Assembly (NCBI GenBank): GCA_032191485.1 | Contig: JAVDOI010000009.1 | Location: 21,138,843-21,202,842, forward strand | DNA length: 64,000 bases | Source: Leptoclinus maculatus | Taxonomy: Eukaryota > Chordata > Actinopteri > Perciformes > Stichaeidae | Direction: 5' to 3' | In this document: in pieces, positions 1 through 12,437 of the stretch | How positions within the stretch are numbered: position 1 is the first letter of the stretch | Layout: every line of letters starts with the position of its first letter | Notes under the pieces: model-generated | What the model saw: the letters and a program-made list of their open reading frames with translations, nothing else | Database searches by the model: none | Told to the model about the DNA's origin: nothing | Made by a program: the position numbers and the translations under genes

Positions 1-1015
1 TTCCATAAACGGTGTAAAAAAGAAATGCTACCATAGTGTCTTTCTCCATGTGTAACAGTTCGTCTTTGGTCTCTTAAAACCTGCACCATAAACTTCATGG
101 ATCTGGATAGTAGCTTTTAAAAGATGAAGATGCATGTGTTTCTGCTCTTTATGAATAGTGCTATGAAGTATTAAAGTGCAGCTCATTGCACACCAGTAAC
201 AAATATAGTAACTATATCTGTAATGTATTAATGGACATAATGTATCATCAGCATTAGCAGAGAAACATCTGCTGCACTTCCACTGCTTGCCCTGATTGCT
301 ATGTTCTGTTGTCCATCATACACACACACCTCACAGCTACCATTACATAATGTGTTGGATAACAAGCACTGCCAGGCTTTTTTTTCATTATAGGTCTCTG
401 TCAATTTAACCAAATCACTCAGTGGCTGTTATTGTAATTTTAATTATTGAAAATAAAGGCTCCTTTGTATACGAAATGAAGTATACAGTTATCTGAACTT
501 CACCTCTTACAAAGGACACAGTCTAAACTAATCAGCGACAGTCTTACTGTGAGGCTGTGCCAGATACGTTGTAGAGACACTGCCTACCTTTCATTTTCTA
601 TTGGGAGCAGCAAATCACTGAAGCAGATCATGATGGGATTTTTAATGGTACACTTGGGTGGGGCAGGAGCAAATGTTTAATTCATTAAACTGTGACCCCT
701 GGGAAAACTGTGGCATGGTAACCAATTACATGTGAGGTCTGACATGTATTTTAATGCCTCGCTAAGATATATTGGTTGTTGATCCATTATGTGTTGCCAC
801 ATATGCCTGATAATGAGAATGTAAATCATCTTCAAAATATAATCCATCAATGTCATTAGGGTAAGGAGATTTAAAAACAGTATAGTCAATGTTTCCTCGC
901 TGCAGATAAAGGGAAAATGTGTTACTTGTGAAATAAGGCTGAAGCTCAAATTTGTTCACACTGTATGAAATAAGCCGATCAGATTTGTGTACAATGCAAA
1001 CCTTCCAGACATTTC
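1..1015. other. AT-rich noncoding stretch
   Basis: No supported gene. Open frames here are short, and I see no convincing paired splice sites or repeat signature. It is probably intergenic or intronic DNA of a gene lying outside the window. Confidence 0.4.
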
Positions 1016-1019
1016 AATT

Positions 1020-1075
1020 TAATTTATTTGTAAAGCCCAAAATCACAAATTTGCCTCAGAGGGCTTGACAACCAG
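1020..1075 (-). repeat. LINE 3'-tail fragment (inverted)
   Basis: The stretch reading 'aaagcccaaaatcacaaatt' followed by 'tgcctcagagggctt' is the reverse complement of the tail at about 7475-7535. In fish genomes this tail closes a common non-LTR retrotransposon family. It lies just upstream of a reverse-transcriptase remnant but in the opposite orientation, so the two need not come from one insertion. Confidence 0.6.
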
Positions 1076-1149
1076 TCAATGGCCCACTAACCGACAGGTC
1101 ACTCTCCCAATTCTCTCTACTCTCCCCCTCAGATATAAAAAAATCACTG

Positions 1150-1700
1150 TCTGGCATGAAGACTCCGACCTGGCCCCCTGACATCTCTAACAACCACAGA
1201 CCCATCTCCAATCTCCCGTTTCTGTCTAAAATACTGGAACGCACTGTTGCCTACCAACTCAAAACTCACCTGGCTTCCAACAAACTGTACGAACCATTTC
1301 AATCCGGATCCAGATCTCATCACAGCACAAAACCACCCTAATCGAAGTCACCAGCGACCTCCTCACCTCAGATGACCACTCCCTCAACATACTAATCCTA
1401 CTTGACCTCAGTGCAGCCTTTGATACCATTAACCACTCCATCCTCCTCTCCCCTCTTGAGTCCTCCCTCCATATCACTGGCACAGCCCTCTCCTGGTTCA
1501 AATGATACCTCTCCAACCGTCACCAGTTCATTAGTATCAATAAATTCAACTCTGACACAGCCCCAGTCTCTCAAGGTGTCCCCCAAGGTTCGGTACTCGG
1601 CCCCCTTGTCTTCATCGTCTACATGCTCCCCCTTGGTAACATCATACACCACTATGGTCTCCATTTCCACTGCTATGCTGATGACACCCAGCTCGGTAGC
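1150..1700 (+). mobile_element. L2/CR1-type LINE reverse-transcriptase fragment, degenerate
   Basis: Conceptual translation over two frames gives reverse-transcriptase blocks in order. At about 1190-1290 there is 'NNHRPISNLPFLSKILER'. At about 1400-1500 there is 'LDLSAAFDTINHSILL', carrying the first catalytic Asp. At about 1565-1620 comes 'VSQGVPQGSVLGPL', and at about 1660-1695 'FHCYADDTQL' with the catalytic YADD. The YADDTQL form and the overall pattern are typical of fish L2/CR1-group LINEs. A frameshift near 1335 and an in-frame TGA near 1503 break it, and both ends are missing, so it is a dead fragment of about 550 bp rather than a gene. Confidence 0.85.
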
Positions 1701-2230
1701 ACTTTATAATAACTACACACTATAAAGCATTAGTTAAGCATGAGTAAACACTTAATTCATCATTTATAAAGCATTGTTCCTACATTAATAATTCATTAGT
1801 ATGCAGTTCATAACAACAGTTATAAATGTTTTATTCTTGATTAATAAGCTCGTCTATTATGTGTTTCATTATTGTGTTTTCATACTTTATAAATGATGGA
1901 TTCCCCATTTGTAAATGAAGTATTATATATTTTACACACCAATTATTGAGGAGTTGTAGATGATTAATAAGATCATTTATAAAGTGTTAGTAAATGATTA
2001 ATAACTTATTTAGATGTACATTATTCATGCATTTATATATATAATGATTTAGATATGCACTAATGGTTAGGGACTATGTTAATATATGCTTTATAATGCG
2101 TATTAATACTGCAAGTCATGATTAATTAATGATTTATTAAGGTAGTTACTAGTCCTTAGTAAAGTATTTTGTGTGAGCTCATCTAAAGTGAGGACTATCT
2201 ATGCCTTATAAAGCATTTATAAATTACATT
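1700..2230. repeat. AT-rich repeat with recurring TTATAAA words
   Basis: About 530 bp are built from degenerate recurrences of words such as 'cattataaagca', 'tttataaag', 'attaataa' and 'ttcattaa'. It starts where the LINE homology stops and ends at about 2225 with 'ccttataaagcatttataa'. It looks like a nonautonomous AT-rich transposon or satellite-like unit. I could not define its ends or a target duplication. Confidence 0.4.
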
Positions 2231-3316
2231 GAAAAGGTCAGCAGTGCCTCAAAACCCAGTTTTTTAACAGAAAAACTCAAATAGACACAACACAAAGTGA
2301 TCAAGAACATATCAATATGTATTGCAAGATGCAAACAATATACTGTTAAATACAAACCTCTCAGGCATTCATTCATGTAAGAAACAAACAGACATTCTCC
2401 TTCAGGAGAACATGGCTGGATATAACACATTTGTAAATATACAACTGGAGCTAACCAGGAGCTTTGCATATTAGTTTACATTTACTTATTTAATATGCTC
2501 CTGGTTAACACCATTGTTAGTGTTGTTAATCCATTGAAATTATTCAAATAGACATTGTAGTTAGAGAGTAATGCCCCTTTGAGTATGGGTATAGTATTTT
2601 CGAGCAGAAACCAAAAAAAGGCCTAGGGTCAGAAAGGATTTCACCCAAAACCTGTCGAACAGGAAATTCATTTAAAAGCAAGCAGTCTGTTGGATGGACA
2701 AAAAGATGGATCATAGCGCTCATGCAGCCAAGAGTGGAGTGGGAGGCTGGACCAAACTTACCCTCATCCCTTATGGTGTTCATTAGACTGAATGATACAT
2801 ATTTGTCAATAAATAAATCAAATAAGCTGCAGCCTTCATATCTGCATGGTCCATGTGTATCTGACTCGGGAAAGACCACAGTGTGCTGACAGGTGGTCAT
2901 TATATAAATGATATATTTTTTCCATGTGCATACCATGGCGTATGAGGTCATCGGATCATCTTCTGCATGCGAGCCTAAGGGCCTAAAGCGCTTTTACCTA
3001 CGCTTTGAGAAGAATGTGTGGATGGCACAAGTACACACACAAATGGCCTTCACTCTGACCATGAGTCCTATTCTATTTCTATGGTTTTTTCTATGGTCCT
3101 TTGCCAGTCACCTGACCCTCCTCTTCGCTTCACACCTGCTGCTCATTACCAAATTAGTCCCACGATATATTTAGCTGCTACTGCAGTGACCTGCCAAATT
3201 GTCTTTGTTGTAATGGGTTCAAGCATTTTTCCTTGCCTTTTTTTGACCCTGCCGTGTTCTTTTTAACTTTGCCTAGCCCACCAGGAATTGTTTGCCCGTT
3301 GTTGGTTAAGCTAGAG

Positions 3317-3725
3317 TTGCCAACTATTCCAGTGAGCATTTTTCCGTTTAAAAGACGACTATGGTCACCGTTGAACAGGCGTTCGAAAGTGAATGTTTTT
3401 TCACCAACTATTTGAAGACGTTGATTGAGCGTTCACATTTAGATCATACTTCACCAGGATTTGCAATAGTGAATTTGTTCATCCTCTACATTCTGCTGAT
3501 GATAGTCTATCATCATTTTAGAGCCTGACTTAAAAAAAACACATCCACATTTCTCATTTGAACGCCAATATTGCAAATCCCAGTGAAATATGGTCGAAAT
3601 GTAAACGTTCAATCGACATCTTCAAATAGTCGGTGAAATAACTTTTGAACCACTTTTAAACCTCCTTTAACCGTATTTAAAACGCCTTTTGAACTTAGAA
3701 ATGCTCACAGTAAAATATATGGCAA
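3317..3725. mobile_element. Foldback (long terminal inverted repeat) element
   Basis: The left arm (about 3317-3480) and the right arm (about 3557-3725) are imperfect inverted copies. The outer ends pair 'ttgccaactattccagtgag' with the complement of 'ctcacagtaaaatatatggc'. Inner blocks such as 'caccaactatttgaag' pair with 'cttcaaatagtcggtg', and 'aggatttgcaatag' with 'tattgcaaatccc'. Only about 75 bp separate the arms. There is no coding capacity. The structure is that of a MITE or foldback DNA transposon, and the superfamily is undetermined. Confidence 0.75.
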
Positions 3726-4149
3726 TTCACATAGTTACAGACCAACAGTTTCCACTTACAGGACAAAGAAGACCATGTGACACACCCTTACAATTAATTC
3801 ATATTTATTAAGCAACACTTCAAATATTACAATGTTTGTTAAATACATCTACAATGAAACAGAAAATACATGATTGTTGACAGTGCAAACAATAATCTCC
3901 CTTCCCTTCTTTAAATGTCATTGTCAAAGCCATCCAGGAGCCGGTTTCAGATGTCTACCATATTTAAGGTGGATATCTGTAAATAAAAGAGAAATATTCA
4001 CTTTCGTTCGTTTATGCATTCAAATAACGTCTTCGTGCAGACCACTTTGTAAAGATGCATTCACAGTAACCAATATCTCTTCATCTCTACGACAAATCAT
4101 CAACATTTTCAAACAAATTGGTGTTTTGTGACACGTTGAAGTTGTAATT

Positions 4150-4240
4150 TTGCCACTGGAGCGGTTAGGGTTCCGACGACCTCCCGGTCACCAGCTCAGT
4201 TGACTAACCTTTAGGCCATCACTGCCCCAGGTGTGAGAAC
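4150..4240 (-). repeat. tRNA-derived SINE fragment
   Basis: On the minus strand this reads as a tRNA-like head: 'ggggcagtgatggcctaaag', then 'gttagtcaactgagctggtg', then an 'ggtcgtcggaaccc' B-box-like segment. The layout matches fish tRNA-derived SINEs that begin 'ggcagtggtggcctagtgg'. Only the head portion is visible. Confidence 0.6.
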
Positions 4241-4244
4241 TTAA

Positions 4245-6300
4245 AGGCTTGTACAAAACTGAAATCAATGTCTACCAACGGCATTTTGATTAGGGTCAGG
4301 CCCTACATTATACATTTATTGTTAATGTTGATCGTTTCATGGGAATTGATGACAAAAAGAATAACATAGAATTTCACTATCCTTTAATTCCAGCTGTTAA
4401 ACCTGATTTTGGATTCACCTCCAGCAGAACTTAAATAAATATAATTTAAGTTCCGCCATGATTCCATTTGGGACATAGTTGAGCATAACATGTAGCTTCC
4501 TGGAGCTTCTGCATTTCTCCAGCAGAGACTGTTGAGAGTGTTGGACTGAATTGATCAAAAGATAAAAGGAGTCATTTCAAGGGGTTTGTGTCAAAAAAAT
4601 GTATTCACCATTTTAGAGCCGCTACTTTTCCAATTGTGTATGGCTATAGCCTTCTGGGCGTGATAAACATGTAAGTTGCAATACGCCAAACCAAAACTGT
4701 TTGGGCTTTAGTCCACCTCGTCTCTATAGTGGTTTGGACAGCCATAAATATGGCAAACCCTCCCCTCCAATTTGCAAACAGAGGCAGAGTGAATAAGACA
4801 AGTTTGTAGGCACTGATGTGCAGTCGTTTAGAGAAACGCATACAGGAACTTCATTATTTTCCCTCCCTGAACAACTATTAGCAGCAGGAACACCGTACGT
4901 GCAAAACAAAAAAGTTTCATATTCATGTGTTGTGCAGCCTTCAAGGACCATGACGTATGCAGATCTTTCATATCTATACATATATAGATGATGTTTTGTG
5001 TGGCAGAGACTGGAATTGGTAACACACTCATTAGAAAACCGGTGGCAGAAATCTCATTAGTTTTGACCATTTCATAATTAGACAAGGGATTTATTATTAA
5101 TCAGGCCATTAAACATGGAGAAGCTCAGTCTTGTCCCGTGCCTCTTTCCACTCTCCATCCCCCGGCTCCCGTTCACATGGGCTTGATTGACATTGCCAGG
5201 GATGTGACCTCAGTTGCTTGATCTTGGCATTAGCTGAATACTAAAAGGACACAATGCATGCATGGAAATCCAAATTCCTTTACAATGACAAAGTAGGATT
5301 TGCTTACAGACACTACAGAACATTTACCCGGAGGTTACCTGCCTGTTTTGCACCTCATGTTACTGTCACACTATTTATATTTAACCACTCATGCAAGGAC
5401 ACATAAGCTAGCAGCTTTATTCCACCCTGCCTTCTACTCTACTCCTGTTATCCATTTACACCACATTATGAATTAATCCTCCTCAGCTGTCTGACCCAGA
5501 ATCTTCCATCCCCCACTGTGCCAATCTGCACGCTGCTTTCTGACCTCAGCCGTGGCCATTATTAGCCTTGAGTGGCCTTTCACTTAACGGGGCTGGAGCA
5601 ACTCACTTTTATAAACGTCCATGAACTGCAATTGTGCCACAATTGGGTCTAGGCCACACTTGTGACACAATTGTTGCCTAGAATCACAGTTTATCATTTC
5701 AAATGTATGCAATATCGATTTTGGCACCCAACAAGACAACTTATTTTTTCATGGGTACCTTTAGCCCACTACTCTTAAGTGATTTTGTGTTTTCCTCCAG
5801 TAAGTCCTTTGTTTTTCCTCCAGCTAACGTTTTGACGTAGCTCAATCATGACGTCAACTGTAAAAGGGTACATAAGGACAAACTGTGCAGAAGAAATTTG
5901 ACAATTGACAATGTTCTGGCTTTTTCCTTAAGTTTCTTTCTGTTGATGCCTTTTTCTGTGGTGAGGCTATAGAGTTTATTCATTACAGCTACCGTCAAGG
6001 TCCCATTGTTTTTTTTAATCTATGTTTTCCAAAGCAGATGTCGAAGTGTCTTAATAATTGGGCATCAGTACAATGCGTCATAAGCCCCATTCATACAATA
6101 AAGTTCCCTCGTTGACAAAGAAATTATGAATGTGTGTGTGACTGGACAAAATGGATCCGTGAGGCTGTGCATTTATCATGAAACAATTCCTGTTCTGTGG
6201 AGGTTTCTTTTTTCCTGGGATGATACATTGGTCAATAATTTTTTGCTTTCCTTTTTACCATCATATTATCTGTTCACACATTTGTTATGATAGGAATTGT
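4245..6300. other. Noncoding stretch
   Basis: No supported gene or clearly bounded repeat. Short open frames on both strands have no splice sites or composition in their favour. Confidence 0.35.
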
Positions 6301-6312
6301 CTTTATTTTCAG

Positions 6313-9300
6313 TTCCAGGAAAAAATCTTTGGCTATCAACCATTTCATCTCGAATGTGCAAGGGTAATTTCCTAAACTCTGCTCATCACAACAAGATTTA
6401 GTTTACTGTAAATACTGTGATAACCAGCATGTTCCCACAGTAGAAAAATAAAGACAACAGTTTGCTTGGAACATAAAATCCAGATGAAAATGACCGTGGC
6501 GATTTTTCAAGTGCTCGGTTTTTGTTGACAGGTTTTCAATTGATATGAAAAGACTTCAAATTACATATTGTGTTTGAGTAGTGAAAGCATTACATTGGTA
6601 CATGTCAGAGTTACTGTGCTGCATATGAGTAGTTTTTATAATCATATTGCTTCAGCGTTTTATGTACTTTAGAGCAGAGGTCTTCAACAGGAGGTCCGCG
6701 ACCCCTAGGGGGTCCGCGGAGGTACTGCAGGGGGTCCGCGACATTTTTGGTTGATTAAACAATTTAAATTTTATTTAATTAAAAAAATATATATATTTTA
6801 ATAATTCAGTATTGTATGCAAGATAACAGTTATGTTTATGCATGGCAGTGGCACTAATAGGCCATCACTCATTTTCGTTTCCACATTTATGTTTAAAATG
6901 AAAACATCAATATATGAACCTGTGTATTTGAATAGCTTAGTATTGAATGCACAATAACAAGGTATGTTTATATATGGCACTAGGCCCAGTTTAATATAAA
7001 ACAACATTTTATACAATATATATAGTCGGGGTCCCTGCTCCATCTCTCTATCAGTTGGGGGGTCCTTGGCCTGAAAAACGTTGAAGACCCCTGCTTTAGA
7101 GGATAACATCCTGAACTCCCATAAACAAAAAAAGCGCAAACTGTCCCGGCCTCCCTTGCTGATTTCTCATTAAGCACATCTTTTCAAACAAATGGGGACA
7201 TTTCCATCGATGCACCCTATGTGCATTTTTTATTTGAAACATCAAAAATGATTTTGGCTGATGGGCAAAGTTGACAGTGGTACTCTGTTATGTTGTTCAT
7301 TCTGTACACATGACATCTATTGCACTTTTGTCCATCCTGGGAGAGGGATCCCTCCTCTGTTGCTCTCCCACAGGTCTCTTCCTCTTTTCTCCTCGTTAAA
7401 GGGTTTTTTTGGGGGAGTTTTTCCTGTTCTGATGTGAGGGTTCCGGAACAAGAGGATGTCGCATGTGTACAGATTGTAAAGCCCTCTGAGGCAAATTTGT
7501 GATTTTGGGCTATACAAAAATGAATTGAATTGAATTGAATGGTAAAAGAGAAAATGAAAAGATGTAATAAAGGCTAACAAGTATCTGTTAAAAGTTCCTG
7601 CCATTTTCCAAACGGTTTCCAATAACGGCTGAGATGGTTCTGTGTAACAAACCATCTGGCAGGTTAATCATGTGCACCTCGCCTCCAAAAAAGACATGAC
7701 TGTTTTGTCACTGACTTTTCCAATTTTCTCAGCCAACTAGAAGACTTTCTTTTTGAATTTGCAAATGGGTCTATCAAAGTAAGTTCTCCCTTTTTATTGA
7801 TTTATACATTTAAGGGATTAATGGACGCTTGAAATTAAAGATCTAAATTAGATGAAGAGCATTCAATGGTTAAACCCCCACATCACTTGATTAAGTAAAC
7901 ATAATCTAGGTTAGCTTTCTGTGGACCATCCTCCTCCTACACTCACGTTCACACTGGCATAATAGACACATACACACTCTCCCTATATAAAGCTGTCTGA
8001 CTAGGATTAGCGATTGAAAGGCCGAGGCGTGGGAACCACTGCTTCTCGTGGTGCTTTCACGCTGAAATCGGGTCTCCTGAGGGAAATGACATCAGTGCAG
8101 TTCAAAGAATGATCTGTTTTGAAACAAAGGAAGTGTAGCTCAGGGATACGAAGCAGGTCGTTCCCTACGCCTCTGCAGGCTGGAGGTGGACATGTCTTCA
8201 CTGATGAGTACAACAAGACAAACTACTTAAAGAGTTTCAAATGGCCATGTGTGTGCGTGTACGAATCCTAATCAATGACAAAGTTGAAGCCAGTATGAAT
8301 TCATTTTTTTTGCCTGGGTTGCAGGTCACCACGCACCAAAAAGTTGTGTCTCAAGAGGCAACCACAGGAGGTTAAATGAGATCCCCTTGTGAAGGGAAAA
8401 GCTATAGGGGAAAAAAAGAGAAAATAATTCTTCAAAGCCTAAAAATTGGGAGAAAATGCGAATGCAATAAATGGTTGATATATTTAATCACGATAGAGTC
8501 CATGCTATCAGTATATATACTGATACTGATATGTACCATGGATGTATACAGAGAACTGGATACAGTGTTGGAGGCAGCGCCCCATTCATTCCTTTGAAAG
8601 TTGCTCAGTGGCGCATGAAGGGAAAAAAACTATTTATAAAATGAATCAAATTTTACAGCTTCTGCATCGAATAACAGCACTAGTTAGGTTTTTTTACTAG
8701 TTTTCTTTGCAAACTAAAATGGTGAATACCTAGGCTGCTAAACATCGGCATACATAGCATTGTCTCTGCAAGCATGTTAGCATGCTGATGTTAGCATTAG
8801 CTCAAAAGCACTGATAAACATTGTGATATATAAAAATATATAGATCAAGTGAAATAGAATCGACTAGACCTAAGTATCTAATAGATTGATTGATTTTATC
8901 AAATTACGACCAGCAGGTCTTTGACACATTTTGTCCACTTTAGCTCTGACATCACATCACCAACAAGAAGCCTAGTTTGCAGAAAGAATTAGTAATACAA
9001 CAGGCCTATACTGTTGTTCTATGTGCAGTTTCACTTTGGAGCTATTTCTTGAAAGAACAACTGCTGTGTTGAACATCTCAAACCTGTTGTCACAGTGAGG
9101 TTGCCAGGTTAGTTATTCTTATCAAGAACAATACTTGTGTGACTTTGACATATATCACTTAAATAAAACAGCTAGCTGGGCTCGACACGTCCTGAATCTA
9201 TCTGTCCTGAATCGGAGCACAGAGAAGAAATTGATATTGAGCTTTTTTAAATGAGTGAGGATTTGTCTATATATATATATTATATATATATATATATAGA

Positions 9301-9648
9301 AGCTCAAAGCACACACAAAGTTCCAGGCAGCGGAGACAAAGTGTGACACATGAAACCTGTCCATGACCCCTCATCCATCAGTCGCAAAATCAACCTGCCA
9401 TTCTGAAATCTAATCTCCTGCTTTGAAACATTTACACCCTCCACCTTGCCTCTCTCTCTCTTTCACCCTAGGATTTTGTGACCTACTTTGAGGAGCAGGT
9501 ATCAATGCTGTTTCAACCGTCTTGTCTCTGATATAACCACTCACTACCTCTTCCTTTAACCCTGCAGACAGTCAATAAGCATGTTAAACACCTTCTGCTA
9601 ATTTCCTCCAGCATGGTTTCCGTCTTTTCCCTCAGCCCTCTCAAATAG
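6313..9648 (+). CDS. Possible 3' exons of an unidentified plus-strand gene
   Basis: Four intervals have canonical splice borders and fit one reading frame: 6313-6363, 7733-7778, 9472-9498 and a terminal exon 9568-9648. Acceptors follow pyrimidine tracts (for example 'tctctctctctttcaccctag' before 9472), and donors read gtaattt, gtaagtt and gtatcaa. The frame gives '...INHFISNVQG', then 'QLEDFLFEFANGSIK', then 'DFVTYFEEQ', then a terminal 26-codon exon ending in TAG. Only one of the three frames of the first exon stays open into the second. AATAAA lies at 9900-9905, about 250 nt past the stop. I do not recognise the protein. Earlier exons were not found and may lie left of the window. Chance splice-like signals remain possible. 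Confidence 0.35.
6675..7093. mobile_element. hAT-type MITE, copy 1 (419 bp)
   Basis: The element begins 'cagaggtcttcaacaggagg' and ends with the complement of 'caggggtcttcaacgttttt', so it has short terminal inverted repeats. It is flanked by a perfect 8-bp target duplication, CTTTAGAG, at 6667-6674 and 7094-7101. An 8-bp duplication together with CAG...CTG ends is the signature of hAT elements. The interior is AT-rich with no open frame of note, so it is nonautonomous. A second copy sits at 16951-17540. Confidence 0.9.
7320..7540 (+). repeat. Non-LTR retrotransposon 3' end with (TGAAT)n tail
   Basis: The stretch runs from 'ccatcctgggagagggatcc' through 'gggtttttttgggggagttt' to 'gattgtaaagccctctgagg', then a short tandem tail 'tgaattgaattgaattgaat' at about 7521-7540. 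This is the widely dispersed 3' region of a fish LINE family. The pentanucleotide tail replaces poly(A), as is usual for L2/CR1-group elements. Confidence 0.75.
8735..8830 (+). repeat. Interspersed 'catgttagcatgctgatgtt' family, fragment
   Basis: The text 'gcatgttagcatgctgatgt' followed by 'tagcattagctcaaaagcac' recurs, diverged, near 57175 and 60500. These belong to one dispersed nonautonomous fish repeat; related pieces are at 49310-49445 and 57165-57400. Confidence 0.6.
9271..9299. repeat. (TA)n microsatellite
   Basis: A short run of alternating TA with one interruption. Confidence 0.85.
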
Positions 9649-9909
9649 TTGCCTGTGATGCTCCCACTGTTCCCTGTTCGTTGCCAGATGCACCGGTCCA
9701 ACATGGCAAGCACAAGCTGTGATACATCTTCCCACACAGTGTCAGCAAGTGAAAGAACACCTTTCTGGTAGTATATTGCATGTTTATTTTTGCAAATCTT
9801 TGCATTTCTCATCATTCTGGCTCATGTGACTTACTGCCTCAGTTTGTTCACATCTATTTTCAGGTCACTCTAGCTTTGATCCTTTTTGCCTCTATTGTAA
9901 ATAAATATA

Positions 9910-11275
9910 AATTTGTTATACTGCTACCCTGATTAAAGGTAAGTCTTAGTAAGAGTAATAGACAGTAACTTTAAAGGTAAACCTAGCCCAATGTACCTCA
10001 AAACTACTGAGCTCAGAAGTAATGCTCTTCATCAATAACCACCACACTTCTGTAGTAGTTCCTTTTTTTTCTGCAGCCTTGACATTGATTTTTGCACCTT
10101 TTCAATTACTCACGCTGTCTGTCCTGTTTACCTTTTGAAAAGTTATTTCAACAAGGAAAAAGAGAAAGCACTGACAAAGAACAGCTTCAGGATGACGCTT
10201 GTAAGCTCCGTTCACTCTTGGCTTGTCACTTGAAATGAGCCGAGGAAGGAAAACAGAAGAGGGAGGAGGTAGTGGAAACTGGGACAGGGACACAAGCGAG
10301 AACTGATCAAGACAGATATGCCACTTCTATGAAAAAATCTCCCAGAACTAGCAATGGGTATGTCTGTTTTGAGTCAATCTGCCAGTATCACGAAGACAGC
10401 AGACGAACAGGGAAAGCCTGACTCGAGTGTGACCTATTGATCATGCCTCTCGGAGCAGCCCTTGGTGGAGCTTAGCTGGCCAGTTTAGGCTGAGAGAGAG
10501 GACGAGAGTAGGGAGCGATGGCAAACAGTGAGTCACTGGGTGACAATGACTATGACGAGAGATTTCCCCATGTGGCGCCGCACACCTGCTGTCAGCCTCA
10601 TCAGTGTTAATGACACGTATGTATGCAGAGCTATTTGTGCTGCTATGTGATATTTTGGATGCACTGATTGCCTTAATTATAATGACAGCAAGGTTACAGT
10701 ATTTCATCGTATAGCACTGAATACTAATTATCTGCAAACTGAGCCCATGCGTTTCAGTTACAGCGGAGGCACTTAAAACACTGCAAACAGACTATTGTTG
10801 GTTTACTGCTCAAAGCTCTAATTAACCACCAATAGTGAAGTGGAAGGAGTGTGGGACATTTTTCAATGGTTAATCACAATCAAGTACTGAACTTACAAGA
10901 ACATATGAAGTGATTTAATTAGGTTCACATTTAAAACCTTGGTGTAAGACAACAGGATAACGAGCATTAGGTGTGACAATCAACTAAACCGTGACGCACA
11001 ACAAGGTTGTAACGTATATACTAAAATAAAAAGGGGAGGCGGAGGTGTTTCCATTGTTAGGTCTATTGATAACTGTGTTAAAGTAAATTAAATGTATCTG
11101 TATTCAGCTTGTGCTAGTATGTCCTCAGCTCATTTTTGTAGCTATAGTCACCAGAAGTGTCATAGAACCTTGCACCAATTTACAGATATCTGCATTCATA
11201 TTCAGATATCTGTAAATAAAGACAAACAAGAAGATAAATCGTTGACAGACGATTGCCGATGGGTTCTAAATTGCA
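9910..11275. other. Noncoding stretch
   Basis: No supported gene. The short frames on the minus strand near 10.1-10.7 kb show no splice context or recognisable domains. Confidence 0.35.
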
Positions 11276-11279
11276 TTTC

Positions 11280-11523
11280 AGACAACGCATTCTGTCTCTT
11301 TTGCTCTCCATACAGACAATTTCCTGCAAGCAATCAAAGCCCGCTCAAAGTTGATTGGTCAATATTATTAAGACTGCACTCTCTCGTTCTTCATTTCCCT
11401 TTTCCCCATTAATCTTAGCTGAATGTCACAATTCCCCTGAGTTGATTGGAGGGTTATTCAGATCACCTGTTGTAGGGTGTGAGGACTGGCTCCTAATTAA
11501 ATTGAGAGCAGCTTGGTGCATTA
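11280..11523 (+). repeat. Local direct duplication, left copy
   Basis: About 245 bp starting 'acaacgcattctgtctcttt' are repeated in the same orientation at 12190-12437. Shared landmarks in order are 'ttgctctccatacagac', 'gcaagcaatcaaagccc', 'cccctgagttgattggaggg' and 'ttattcagatcacctgttg'. Differences are mostly substitutions and small indels. I see no inverted ends or tail, so it looks more like a segmental duplication than a transposon pair. Confidence 0.85.
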
Positions 11524-11599
11524 CATTAATTTCATAACTAATAATGTTATGAGAAGTTAACATTTTGCTTTGCTGGTTGTTTCTTAGAGTAGTTTTCTC

Positions 11600-11710
11600 T
11601 GGGTCCCCAGGGACCCCAGTCAGGAGTCCTTGTAGGATGAGGGTAAAGACTGGGGTAGCTCCGTCACCATAGTTACAATAATAAACACGTGGTTAAGGTT
11701 CTGAAATGAT
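11600..11710 (+). repeat. Dispersed repeat, copy related to 18096-18210
   Basis: The run 'tagctccgtcaccatagtta' followed by 'caataataaacacgtggtta' and 'aaggtt' is nearly identical to a stretch at 18140-18190. Both are preceded by 'caggagtccttgta' and 'ggatgaggg'. The right-hand copy sits immediately before the Harbinger remnant, so this one may be a nonautonomous relative. A short palindrome, 'tggggtccct' with its complement, lies just before it at about 11597-11620. Confidence 0.7.
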
Positions 11711-12189
11711 CGTCGTCATGCTTGAAAATAAGTGTCTCCATGTGACACAGAACATCTCTCAGGACTCTGTGACAACACTGACCTGGTTGTTCCTCTAAAG
11801 AGAGAACTCTTTAAAACCAAAATATCATTATATTCTTACAAAAGGCCATGTAATGTAAAACGGCTGAGCAAATATTACACAAAAGGAAATAAAGTGGGGA
11901 CTATTTTCAGCCGGGGATTAATGCACATCAAACTACAGTGCCTGTGTTCATGATAATGAAGGAGGTCTTTGGCAATAGGCTTACTGGTCCTTGTTGGTTC
12001 TGGTCTATTCATGTGTTCACTGTATCTTTTAAATTTTTTTATTAACAGTAAATGTGAGGTATCTACCAAAAATGGAATGGTACAGCACATCATTACACTG
12101 GTGTGTTACGGTTACAAATATTGTAATTAAAGTACTATAACACTAACTGACAGTGGTGAATACATTTGCATATGTGTACCTAAATGGGT

Positions 12190-12437
12190 TCAGCCAACGC
12201 ATTCCGTCTCTTTTGCTCTCCATACAGACTATTTATCTGCAAGCAATCAAAGCCCACTCAAAGTTGATTAGTCAATATTATTCAGACTACAGTCTCTCGT
12301 TCTTTGGTACTTGCTTTCATTTCCGTTTTCCCCAATCATATTATCTGAATGTCATAATTCCCCTGAGTTGATTGGAGGGTTATTCAGATCACCTGTTGTG
12401 CAGGACTGGCTCCAAATTGAGAGAAGCTTGGTGCATT
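12190..12437 (+). repeat. Local direct duplication, right copy
   Basis: Partner of 11280-11523, about 910 bp away in the same orientation. It carries the same ordered landmarks, with a small insertion near 12318 ('tacttgctttcatttccg') and a small deletion after 'cacctgttgt'. Confidence 0.85.

Noticed and set aside
7320..7655. Frames over the LINE tail as genes
   Set aside because: They lie in a dispersed retrotransposon 3' end with a (TGAAT)n tail.
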